In this document: in pieces, positions 1 through 12,500 of the stretch
How positions within the stretch are numbered: position 1 is the first letter of the stretch
Layout: each line of letters opens with the position of its first letter
Origin: Dioscorea cayenensis subsp. rotundata
Lineage: Eukaryota; Streptophyta; Magnoliopsida; Dioscoreales; Dioscoreaceae
Assembly (NCBI RefSeq): GCF_009730915.1
Contig: NC_052474.1
Span: forward strand, 21,921,501 to 21,985,500
Reading direction: 5' to 3'
DNA: 64,000 nucleotides
The notes under the pieces: model-generated
Told to the model about the DNA's origin: nothing
Seen by the model: only the letters and a program-made list of their open reading frames with translations
Databases searched by the model: none
Position numbers and translations under genes: made by a program

Positions 1-71
1 TTTCAATTGTCATTTCATGAATTGAATTTTCTTTTAAAGTTATATCATGACTTCTTTTTGTCTTTGCTTAG

Positions 72-3000
72 ATATATGAAATTGGTGGTGGATCAGGAAC
101 ATGTGCAAAGTGCATAATGGATTACATAATGTTGAATGCGCCACCGAGAGTTTACAATAATATGATATACACGTATGGCAATTTTCTTGCTTCTATGTAC
201 TTTTGTTTAGTGCTCACTTCAGCTGTCTAGAACTAATTTTTTAGGACTTGTCTATAAATAGTTCAAAGTTCATAGTAGAAAACTCTCTTTTGCCTTGGAT
301 TCTTGATGAAAATTGATTGTCTCAGCCTGCATCTAATATTCAAGGGCAAAAGCAATGTCTTTCTAAACTCACAAAATAAGTCATTATATTCTTTTCTAGT
401 CTTAAAAAAGATTTTATCATGAAAGTTTATGGGATTGTATTAAAATTTTATTAAAAATATTAATCTTATATGAAATATGTTGCAACTGAATTCCAATAAG
501 AAATGATAAATGTAGTACCTGGTTTTTGAAATTATTTTTTTAGAACATTTTTTGTAATAGAATTGCATATTGGAGGTTTTGCATTCTATTGGCTTCTAAT
601 TCCTTCCAATTGTATAGGCTTGATATTGGAATCATCATCACATTTATGATAAACTTTGAGGACATATGTATGATGGTTATTTTGTTATTCTTGTCATATA
701 TATCAGAGCAGGATAATTGCTGAAATATGATAAGCAAATGCAGAGAATGCAATAATGATATGGAAGAAGAAGCAGTTATACTTCTCTTGAAGTGATATGT
801 TTAATCTGTTTTTCTGTATTCTGGCATGTTTTAGACTATGCTATTCTTTGCAAGTGTGGAGACATCTTTGTTTGTGAACTCCTGGATAATAGAAAATTCA
901 TAAGGAGGCTATGTAAAGAAAAATAGTTTCCCAGAGGTGTTGATTGGTACTGTTGCTATTCTGAAATTTCTTGTGGCTTTTGTGTATATGCTTCTTCTTC
1001 TTCTTCTTCTTTGTGTACATGGTGTTTGCCTTGGTATTTTAGACCAAAAGTGGTCATAAATTTTAAATCAAGTGTAGATTTTCTTGACACTAGCTAAATA
1101 GACTAGACCTGCAATGTTAGCGACTTCCACTATGGAAGAAATTGGGCCTAACTACATAGATTGATCTTGCTTTCATTTCTTCTTCTTCTTCTTCACTAGT
1201 TTGTGTACATGGTGTTTGCCATGGTATTTTAGACCAAAAGTGGTCATAAATTTTAAATTAAGTGTAGATTTTCTTGACACTAGCTAAATAGACTAGACCT
1301 GCAATGTCAGCGACTTCCGCTATGGGAGAAATTGGACCTAACTACATAGATTGATCTTGCTTTCATATCATTTACTTTGTATACATAGTTTAATCTACAT
1401 TTTATGACCCTGAGAAGAAATTATCATCATTTACCTTAATCTGCTTGATAAAAAAAATGGCTAGAAATAAAAATAACAATTTTGGAGTTATTTTGCACAT
1501 CCCTCATAATAAACCTTCTCTCAAAAAATGTTGGCTATGAGTGATGCAAAAGAATGCATTATATAGGTTTCAAAATCAACTGAAATTTAATCTGCATGTG
1601 TTTTGAGGTGTATAAATGAAATTATATAGGTTTGACTTTCCAGTGGGATGGCCCATCATGTATTTCCCAACATTGTTGAATTTTTAGAATCTCTCTTGGT
1701 ATATATTTTTGTTGGTAATGTGTTTTGATCTCTAGATTTTCCACCCTTTGAAAGCTACCCTATTAATAAGGATGCAATCATAAGCTTCATGAATTTATAG
1801 GCACCCAAAAAGGCACTATTAGATTTTCCACATGGTGTCTTTGTCTTTTAGAATACCATTTTTAAGTGCATTTGTCTTTTTATATTTTCTAACACAATCT
1901 GCTAGACTTATTTTCTTTCCATTCATAGATCAGTAGAAATCAGTTCATCTCTTGCTGAAAAGCAGTTGGAAACTGTTGGGGAGGTTCAGAGCCATTTTTC
2001 AAGGTTCAAGGTGGAATGTCGAGATGCCACTGATAAGAATGGGTGGGGTAAGTTGAGCATTTTTAAATAAATCTGGTCCTTAATATGAACTACATTGGTT
2101 TATATTTAAAAACCTTGCATCATAGGATTGCATATTAGTGAATTTTTAAATTTTGTTCACTTATTATATGGGTGACCGTGACACATTAATCATAATTGAA
2201 ATTAAAAGAAGGAAATCTTCAGAAAATAATACCCTGTAAAAGTTAGCTTTCTATCATTTTGCTTTCCGCCTTGATCAAATATGTGTTATAGTGTTTTGTG
2301 ATACCTCATTACAAATTAAAACATATATCAGCATGGGACATGGTAAACTATATGAGAAATGGCTGACTCCATGTTATTTGGTGAACCATCTTTTAAGATA
2401 AATGCTACACTTGTCATGGACTTTATTAGCTTATTCTATGTAGGAAGTCAATTTTATTGGGATCTTCTTTCTTTTTTTTCTTTTTAAACTGGCAACTTTA
2501 AAGAGCATCCTATAGCTGAACATGTTCATTACATGATTGATGTTAAAATTCTGGCTGGTAGTTTGCATGACATGCTCTGTTGAAGAAAATGTGATGCATA
2601 TAAATGCACTTAATATGTTAATTCAAGATCTTGCATTTCTAATTGCCTACTTGACTTATACAGGGCATGTGAACTCTCATCCATGTTGGGTTATAATGCT
2701 TGAGGTAAAATTTTCAAGGGCTAATATCTTGTGCTCAATTTAGAATGCATAAGCAGTGTCACTTGCTTTTGATTAAGTGGAAGTCCCTGTTTGATAATAA
2801 CACTTGTAGGTTCAATCTTAAGACTGAAGGGAATATTTATATATACACACTTGACTGAAGGGAGTATATATATATATATACACTATTCATCAGCCTTGAT
2901 GTTTGTGTGGAAATTTTATATCTAAGTTTGGTTTCTTAGATAATGATACCATCACATCAAAGGGATCTGCTGTTTTCTTTGGTTACTGCTTCTCTACAAA

Positions 3001-6000
3001 GTGTGCAATAAATTTGATATGAAATTCTTCTCTTTCTTAACTAAGGATGGTATTCTACAAAATGAATAGTAGATGTTTTGGGAAGAAGGTATTATGATTG
3101 ATCAATTGCAAGGTTATGTAAATAATCTTATATGTTTTGGTAATAATTTTTTCATCCCATCTTCTTTTATGTGTTAAATTTTGAATGTGTAAAGTGCAGT
3201 GGTTTCTTGAATAGAAACTTCTCAACAAAAGCATTTCTTTGTTCTTGATGCATCCTATCTTTCCTTATTGAACTCCTGCTTTCACCTTTTTAGGTCCTTG
3301 ATAATCTTCCTCATGATCTTGTCTTCTCACCGAATCAATCTTCACCATGGATGGAGGTTTGGCTTGAACAAAATCATGACAGGTTTGCAAGATATCAATC
3401 TATTGCCCTGTTGGATTTCATTTCATACTTTGAGGTTATCCACGGTATAATCAGGAATGCTTGTTCCAAGTAAACTATATATTTACTTTAATTTTTGTTA
3501 AAAAAGAAGGTTGGAAGATCCCACAATTATTTTAATATGTAATTGTTCCCTTCCCTTCAATTTAACCCCTTTTTGCACACAACATATACACCTGTGAAAA
3601 CATCCTTTAAATGAGTGCCTGTCCTTAAGTTAATAGGCTTTCCACTATTTGCTTTTATGTCTTTTAAAAGAGTTCTTTGTGGGTATTCACGAAAAAATTT
3701 ACGCATGTTTGGGGAATTTTTTTGCTTTCCGTTTATACACGGCTTGCAATGACATAGCTGATGGGTAATACACACAAATAATGACAGTTTTATAGGTGCA
3801 TATTCAACTTTTTCAAGGGTTCACAGAAAAATGTCTTTAGTTGTTGGCATCTGCATGCAAAAGCCTTTTTTAATCTTTCGATTGACCAAGATCTTTGCTT
3901 GTTAGGCATGTAAAAGCAGCGATAGGTGCTGTTTGTTGATTGCTGTTTGGTAGGACAAGGTTGATAGTACAAGCAAGAATGTTGTAAATTGGAGCTTTGT
4001 ACCAGGTGTCAGTTGCTATTGTAATATTCTTGCTAGGGCTCTTGGCTTCTGTTGCTTATCAGCCTTCAAAGTTTAGGTGATAAGAATATCTTCTATGTTA
4101 CTCCTGTTATTTTCAACCATCTGCAACCTACCTTAACCCTCTTATATATAGCCTAATCTAAAGACAAATTCTGACCTTTTGGACATTAATTATATTTTTA
4201 AAGCTTATCTCAAGTTGACTATGCAGCTGCTAGGGTTCACAAGAGTTTCCGTTAGGTTCTTGTTAGTCAAGTGCAACTTATTTAATCACATGCTTGGCTG
4301 AATTATATCTTGCCTGGGAGAGGTACAAAGACCTCAAAGTGAAAATGTGGCCTGTATTGTTGATTTATATCCTTGAGAAGTTGGTCAAATGAATTTTGCA
4401 CACTGTTTCTTTAGATTCTCAAGTGAACAGAACTTTAGAAGCATTTTTGATATCAAGGTCATCACTTGTTCTGTTATTTCTAAACTTAAATTCTTGTATA
4501 TAAAGTTGAGTGAATTATAAATCCTTATTTTCTTCTTTTTTTTTCAATCACTATGCGAGATACATTTTTTAATCTAATGATGTCTGTACTAATCAACTTC
4601 CTGTTTTCTCTTTTCGCCCTTCAACAAGTAAGCCTTCAAATCTCAGAGGTGTATAAGCCCATACAAGATCCACTAATTTCCAAGTGTTCCAAGATTATCG
4701 GCATGGATGAAGACCAAGCAGTCAAGAGAAGCAGTTTAGTTGCAGCAGCTAAACAAATATGGTCTAAAGCATTTCCAAAGCCTCGAAGATCTTGGATGCC
4801 TACGGGCTGCTTGGTAGGAGAATATCTCAATTCACGTGCTGCATCTGCAAAGCAAACCAATATACACATTTAACATTTATAATATCTGTGCATAAATATT
4901 CAGCAACTGCTGGAGGTTTTACACTGGGCCCTGCCGAAGATGTCTCTTATTGCTTCTGACTTTAGCTATCTGCCTGATATCACAGTTTCTGGGGATCGAG
5001 CACCCTTAGTTTCCACAAAGGTGACATTATTTTAATTTCTACATGATGTTGAGATTATTCATCCCTTCAAAGTGATATATATCTTGCATGAATTGTGGAA
5101 TCTTGTTTTTGTTAGTCATGAACATATAAGATATCGGAAATGGAATATGAAACATGAATTCTTTCTTTCACAGCAAGTGCAAGAGTCAAATAATTACATT
5201 GAAAACTATTAAACAATAAGTTGCATGTATTTAATTAATAAATGCAGAATCTAAACCATAATTCTGCGTTTTCCATTCATTACTTCTACCCCCCTGCTGC
5301 TCATAGTTCTTTTCCAAACCATAAAAATCTTTTTGTTAGAACTAAGTTCTCTATATCTTTAGCCTTTCCATGATTGTATATCATCATCAGCTTATTCCAT
5401 GTTCATAGCACTTAACATAAATGAAGTTGTTCTGGATGTGATATTGATGATGGTACATTGAAGGTCATTTGTAAATTGATGAGGAAGTGTCAACTTTGAT
5501 GCTATTTGATCTATGAAATTTTTGCCTTTTGGCTAAAGCAACAATACAGTCATAGGAAGATTTGTCTGTGATGAAAATTTACTTAAACTGAAACTCAATA
5601 TGGTATATCAAAAGATTTAACCCTTTGCTTAGTGGCTGGGTGCCCTAAGCTCAAGAGATTTTGTGTATGGTATAAGAATTGTCATAGATATTCCACCTTT
5701 GTATGAGCTATTCAAATTCATTAAATTCTTCTCATAACTTAAAAATTCATCTGTAATGTTTATTTTAATACTATTTATGCTTCCATTAAATATATGCATA
5801 TCTGTAAGTTTCCTTCACTTAATGTTAAACATTGTATAATTTTGATTAAAATCCATGCATGTTTTTGAAAAGGCAACTTTTTTTAGTCCTTATAGGCTTG
5901 CTATGTATATGCATGCGATCCACATACACAGATAATGTTGTCTCTCTACATGGACTGCCTATATATGTATATGTATATGTATATGTATATATACACACAT

Positions 6001-8175
6001 GCGAGCACATACATAAACTCAGATATTTATGTCTCTCTACAAGATATTGTCATAAAAACTAAATCAAGTTGTTAATTTGTTTTTCAGTAATTTGCAATTT
6101 TCCCTAGCCCTTCTGTCAAATATTATCACATGATGACAGCCACCTTTTTGTTTCTTCAGAAAAGTGGCAGAACAAAAGATCATAGCAACTATCTTGATGC
6201 AAAGGTATGAACTCACTATATTTTGTTTTCCCTACATGAGTGGTCATGTTGAAGTTTGTCATCGTAAAATTTACAACCTTCACAAATATTGCGAAGTATG
6301 CAAAAGATTAACGTAGAAAAATAGCCATGTCTCTTACATAAATATCAACATTGCCCTGTCTCCGATTTTGAACCCAGGTTCATTTCTTCCTTGATGATAG
6401 CTCGCATAGACCATTTTAAGTTAGGGCATACAAGCTTACCAGAGTATTTCTGAGCTGTCAGCCATTATATTTCCTTTTTAATCCAGATGTTTAATTATGG
6501 TTGTAATATGTATGACAATGAATTACTTCGATTCTGCTTCTCTTGAAGTACTATTTGCTTTCTGTAAATGTTTGAAGACTATGACTTATTTTGTCCAACT
6601 TCTGTGGCTGACTTGGAAATCTTTGTGCAGTTTGACTCACATAAAATTCAATCAAATAAGCGCTAGCTATTATGCTATTATAATTTATGTTTCATTTCCC
6701 AATGCAAAAGAACACCCAAATCTTGAAAGGTCTGTTAGCCTTCGGTTTCCAAGTAATAGCTTACTATGTGCCTTTTCTTGAAAACTCTTCTGCTCCACTG
6801 TCAACTTCTAAAAAGATGTTTCTTTCAATTAACTGCAATTTATGATTACCTTCTTATTGGCACTATAAGATATACTTCATGTTATCTTTGCAAATGTTGA
6901 AGTCAATGTTTCAACACTTCATTTTTTTTTTCCTGGCTCAGCAACTAAAGTATTAGAGTCACAGGTTAGAAAATACTTCTTCAATTGATTGACAGTACTA
7001 CATGAAAGCATCAACTACTTTTATGTTCACAAGACTTCTTTTCTCTTTACTTAATTAAGTTGAATTAGGCCAAAAAAAAAACTGTATAACATCAACATGT
7101 GAAGCCAACACTTGAAGTTGCCTCTCATGGAACCCCGTCTGCAAATTGGTAGATTAATATCTGTGGAACTATAGTTACATAAACTAAGGAAATGGACCAA
7201 ACAAGGGAGATGAAACTTTGGTATACTTGCCTATGAATCCATCCTTGCAGTAGTTGAGATAAGATGGCTAATTATTTTTATGGCTCACTCCTAGTGATAT
7301 TCTGACAGCAGCTTTAATTTGGCCATTTGGTTTTGTAAATGCATTTATGAATTTATCACAACCCTTGAGTTCTTTCTGAGATAGTAATTTCAACCATGGT
7401 AGCGTATTCTGTTTTTATTGAACTTCTTTCAACTGCTTGAATAGCATCTGGCGAAATAATTGTGAATATAAGCTGTTAGTGCATTTGTAAGTAATGAAGC
7501 TTGGAAGAGTCACTATTGAATTTACCATTTGTTTCTACAATAATATTAACTCAACTTTTTGTTGTCCTGTAACTTAAACCCAATCCATTGTCTACAATAT
7601 TGAACAAAGTTCTCAGACAGTCTTCATACATGCCAGGGTGATGCTGATATCTTCTTCCCAACAGATTTCTGGCTGTTGGAGAAAATAGATCATTACTGCT
7701 CTGGATGGTCAAACGAGCACCGGGAATCTAGATCATCAAAGGCTGTGAAAAAGAGAAGAACCATAACTGTAAGTTGTGCACTTATATTATTGCAAGAAAA
7801 AGTAGGGATTTAAATTCCAGAAAATGCAGCCCAGTACATATTTAATATGTAGTAGTAGATTGATTATAGCGAGTAATTGTTTAAATGTGTTGCTTCTTTC
7901 ATTTGATGCCATTTTTCCAATGGACTCTGACAGCCTTGCATGTTTTACGCATCAAATTTCTGTAGACATTGGTCTTTGCTCTTAAATTTTTAATTTTTAG
8001 GATGTTGTCTTGCTCTTTAGACATCTCTTTTTTCCTTTAGCTTGATACAGCTGCGTTCATGGAAGAATTTGGACTGCCGACAAAGACAAGGACAAAGAGT
8101 GGATACAACCCGCTTCTAGATGACTTTAAGAACACTAAATTTTACTTGAGCGTTCCGACACATCACACAAGTTAG
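72..8175 (+). CDS. NDUFAF7/MidA-like SAM-dependent methyltransferase, 3' part (partial)
   Basis: This is the C-terminal part (319 residues) of a DUF185/MidA-family methyltransferase. The animal member NDUFAF7 methylates an arginine of a complex I subunit in the mitochondrial matrix during assembly. Coding exons: 72-172, 1929-2047, 2664-2704, 3294-3382, 4633-4813, 4904-5020, 6160-6204, 7637-7768 and 8041-8175. All junctions are GT/AG and join in frame. The first exon carries the SAM-binding glycine loop EIGGGSGT, followed by EISSSLAEKQ and CRDATDKNGW; the protein ends YNPLLDDFKNTKFYLSV and then TAG at 8173. The usual family length is about 450-480 residues, so the start and transit peptide lie left of the window. 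The mitochondrial role is inferred from the family. The assignment rests on remembered plant homologues annotated as complex I assembly factor-like. No frame breaks were seen. Confidence 0.88.
991..1366. repeat. Tandem duplication, 190-bp period, two copies
   Basis: Positions 1011-1176 and 1201-1366 are near-identical direct copies that differ at about six places. Each copy is preceded or separated by a TTC microsatellite (991-1010 and about 1177-1194). Both lie in the intron between the first two visible exons of the methyltransferase gene. The flanking TTC tracts suggest slippage or unequal exchange seeded by the microsatellite. Confidence 0.93.
2821..2885. repeat. Short imperfect tandem repeat with (TA)n
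   Basis: The phrase GACTGAAGGGA occurs twice about 40 bp apart, each followed by a TATATA/ACAC run. This is a small intronic duplication with a microsatellite tail and shows no coding signal. Confidence 0.6.
5960..6012. repeat. (TATATG)n / TA microsatellite
   Basis: A run of TATATG units grades into TATATACACAC in the intron before the exon at 6160-6204. The open frame crossing it, ending at 6062, is a by-product of the repeat. Confidence 0.8.
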
Positions 8176-9552
8176 ACGGCCCAAAGACTACCTACGGAAG
8201 AAGACCAATTAGCACTGCAGGAAAAGATTTAATGCAGTATTTTAAGGTGAAGCTTCATATTTTGAGAATCTGATGATTTCAATAACATAATTGGTTCCAT
8301 GTTGACTAGCTCTAACCCACAAATTGTTTTTCAGTGTTGCAGATTTATCATTGCATTTGGCAAAGAACTGTGCTGCTCAAAATCCAGCTTAATTGAGAAT
8401 TGCATTGTTTAGACTTATAAACGGTTTCTGCTGCCATATGATTAAAGCATCAAAATTTTGGCTTTTTATATTTCAACTTTTATATAATATATTTATGCAA
8501 CAGAAGATATCATAATGTTAAATCTGATCACTTTTCTTTTGCCTGTGTTTGTCTGGATTAGTGGTTGACAATCTTTGAAATAAATGATTGTATTCTTATT
8601 CTTATGTACTGTTGCCGTTTGTCACACAGAATTCAAATTAAACAAAAATTAGTGAGGGAGCTAATGCTTCAATCCGGATGGTTTTTGTTGCCCTCTTAAA
8701 TGAAACCATTTGGAATGATACTCTTTTAACATATAATAATAATAATGATCAAAATCCTCCGGCTCTTATACTAATCAACAAGCTTAACAGTTGTTCACAT
8801 TGCTTTTTAGTTAAAAGCTTTAAGTTAGAATAGGCTAAGAAAAACCATCAACTTGACTTGCCCATTGGATGAGAAAAAATTGTAAAACAAAGGGATGATT
8901 TATCATTAACTGGGAAAGATGAGAAGGAACCAGAGAAAGCACATCAGCATCAGCATTGTCAATTAAAAACTACATAATTTTGATTTAAAATTTTGTTTCT
9001 TGAATTCCAAAGATTATGATTTAAAATTTTGAACTGCATAATTTTAACTGAATTAAAAACTAAAATAATTTATTAAGCAGATAATTTACTACTTCAAAAT
9101 AGCAGGAGATTGAATAAATAAATAAATAAATAATGTAATTTAAAGAATACAATACACACTTATATATATATATATATATATATATCATGTTTACATAACC
9201 TGGATATAATAAAGAGCAGTGGGAGGTATGTCCCATTACAACATAGCTCAATTAGTAACCACATTTTATCAATCCATGTCTTTATAGACATAGAGCTATA
9301 TGAATCTAAACAGGAATAGTTGATCTTATAAAGGTATTCAAGTGTAATACACAAATTACTCTCTTCAAATAAGGAATGAGATACAGACACAGAAGCTCAC
9401 TGATACAAATTCGACAGACAACATGATTTTCATTTTTCATTTTCATTTTTCCTTCCGATACAAATTGCATCGAGGCAATGTTATAAGTCGGAAGTTGTTA
9501 AATATGCTAAGAACAAACAAGTCAAAGTTGTGGTAAATCAGATACCAAAATC
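8176..9552. other. Convergent intergenic region, methyltransferase / kinesin
   Basis: About 1.4 kb of AT-rich DNA between two convergent stop codons. It should hold the 3' UTRs and polyadenylation sites of both genes; several AATAAA-like stretches are present, but no site can be fixed by eye. It also contains a (TAAA)n run near 9111-9132 and a (TA)n run near 9163-9185. No gene, RNA gene or mobile element was recognised. Confidence 0.6.
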
Positions 9553-12500
9553 TCAGCCATAGCTCAGACGAGAGTCAGACGTGCGCGTCTGAGTCTGTCG
9601 TCGAGGGATTCCAATCTCGCATGAATTGACCCTGGCTGCGAAACGAAGCGAGCAGATTGACTCCTGAGCTGAGGTTGACTCAGGAGATATGTTTACAAAC
9701 ATCAATGTCTTTGAATCTCCTCCAAGACAAGGCTTTTTTTTTGTGTCACAAAACAATGAAGTTGATCAGAATGTTGAATGTGTTACTTAGTATTTAAACC
9801 GGGAATAGAAAATTCAAAAACTGAGCTCACCTGAAGCAGATATGTAAGCTTGGAATTCCTGAAAGGCACATGATCTTCTTTCTTTGCAATTGAGAAGATT
9901 ACATCACTCAAGGCTGATAAACTTTTATTAATTGCCTGCAATCATTGCCATAAAATGCAAGTAAACTTTATAGTCCATGATGAGAACTTGAGGAACTCTT
10001 AGTGTAAATTTTTACAGTTAGGAGAGGTTATTACTTGAGTTTCCTTTAAGCGATCTCCAGTAGAGCCACTCTTGGCAAGTCGCTCACTACCGGCAAGATC
10101 AATTAAATTGAGTATTCCTTGAACCTGTTGTTCTGTGCTCTGGAGATCAATAACCCATTAAAATATAGTCATCAGTGAACCTTTAAAAAAAATAAATGAA
10201 AGAAAGAAAAACAAGAAAGACCACAATAGGTAAAATTCAGACACCTCATTGACCCCAGATATTCGTAGAGTGAAGACAAAGTGGCTTCTTGACGATTGCT
10301 CATTCATTTGTGTTCGACCAACAGATCTGACAATTCAAATTGTAACTAAGGATTAGTTTCCAACTTTCATACAAATAATAATAAAAATTAATAAAATAAT
10401 TAAGGGACTCTACATTTTATCATAATTTTCAACTACTAAAACATCAAAAAATGAAGAGCAAAATACAAACATCTTCAGTCAGACACATGAATCAATGTTT
10501 TAGGTCAAGATTTTAATGGCAACATATTTCAGGGAACAAACAACTAGGCTCAAGCCTCAAATGAGTTTTACAGAACCTAACATCAGCAAACCAACAGTTT
10601 AGGGATAAGCAATCCAACAGCATTATGAATCACTTTTTATTTAAAAAATAGTAAATTCGGATGTAAGTTTCAAATAACTGTAACAACAGTTGAAAGGGCA
10701 CAGGATAAAAATAGAATCAAATCCTCCATTATTACAATCAATTCTAGGACACAGTTTTAGCAAGCTAAACAATTGAAAAACAATATAAAGCAACATTTAA
10801 TGACACGATGTGGAATTGACAAAAAAACAACGGCTGAGCTCATAACAGTGACATGTAAAATGTAACGCACAAAAATGAGAACAGTTGTGTAAAATGCCAA
10901 AGCACCTTATAGAAAAATCAGCAAAAACTCAGAATCAAAGAGAACCAAATAGTTAAGTAGCATGATCATAAGAAGCATTGGAACCATATTATATTAAATC
11001 TGCCAAATAAAAAAGGACAATTTTGTGCTTTTTCTTAAGTACTAAAATAACTACCTGCTCTGTGCAGCCTGCTGGAGGAGGAATGAAACCTCATTAATGC
11101 TGCAGACATCTATGATTGTAAGGTCAGAAACATGTGTGTTACCATTTAAATCATGTTTAATGGCATATTGTTTCACATTGGCATCAAAATTGCTGCCTGG
11201 ACGTACAGGGGATAGCAAATCCCGGATAGTCTCATTATATATTTCCAGCATTGATGCCTGCACATGGTTAGATGACAATTTTTAATATTTCCTCATAGAT
11301 GCTAAAAATGATACTACAAGATGTAGAGGCCCTAAAGAACTAAAGCATACCTGCATCTTGTACTTCCAACCCTGACATTGCAGAGCTTGACTGGTTTGAA
11401 AAATTTGCTCCAAGGATCTTGGTATAAGCCCTTTTTCTTCGTCAGCTTCTGGCCTACCCATCATAGTATAAGTTTTACCAGAACCAGTTTGCCCGTATGC
11501 AAAAATGCAAACCTGTCATTTTTATCAAAAAGTTAAACTTTTTCCTAGAAACATGGAAACACACATATCTAAACTGGCGCAGAATTTTAATAGGATGAAA
11601 AAAATGGATAAGCAGAGCAAAAGCAGTTGGACATTATTTTATTCCTTGATTGAGATATCTCCACTACTTTGCTTCACCTGTTAACAAAGCAGACATAATG
11701 CCAAATCTACCAGACATACAAAAGCAGGAGTTCACTTGTTTCACACTTTATGAATAATAAGCAAAACAATTCATAACAAAACACAAAGTAAACCACCTTA
11801 TATCCATCAAGTGCACTCTGCACCAGTTGTGAGATTTCAACAAACACATCATCTTGTGAAGCTTCATGATTGAATACTTTATCAAATGTGAATGAATACG
11901 TCTGAGCTGTTTGTAATGACAAAAAACAGATTTTTGGCATAAGTGTGTTACAATTCTAATAGAGTATGCTATTAAACATGCTCCAGATCTACCATGATGC
12001 ATCAAGTCAATGCCCCGTCCAAGAAATTCAGTAGATGTTGGATAAGACACAATTGCTCCTTCTGTGGTGTTAGATTCCCTTTTCAGGCAGAAGGGGTCGC
12101 ACTCTGCAAAATACCCTGATGTTGCCTTTTAGTTCCTGTAAAATGAAGAAGCATGTTGAGAATATCCACCATCCTTCTTAGTCATGTGCCAATATAATAT
12201 ATATGACTCATACCAAAATAGTGTTGTGTAGCTTTTTCCGTAGTTTTTCTGCTTCCAAAATCTGTAATTCTTGTTCAGCAACACGAATCTGCAGATCATT
12301 AAGAGTTCTCTTTTGCTGTAAATACTCAGACATCGTCTCACTTGCTGTTAAATCGGCCATCTGAAAATGAAGAAGGTTTAAGTGAAGCAGTAATATTGTT
12401 AAAATAAAACTCCAAAAGAAAACATGTAGTCTTCTACAATAGAAGGTTGTTTTTTTATTTTTTATTTTTTATTTTTGTTTCATAAAACTTAAAATACAAA

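Noticed and set aside
5859..6062. Small gene across the TATATG repeat
   Set aside because: The open frame exists only because the repeat lacks stop codons in that phase.
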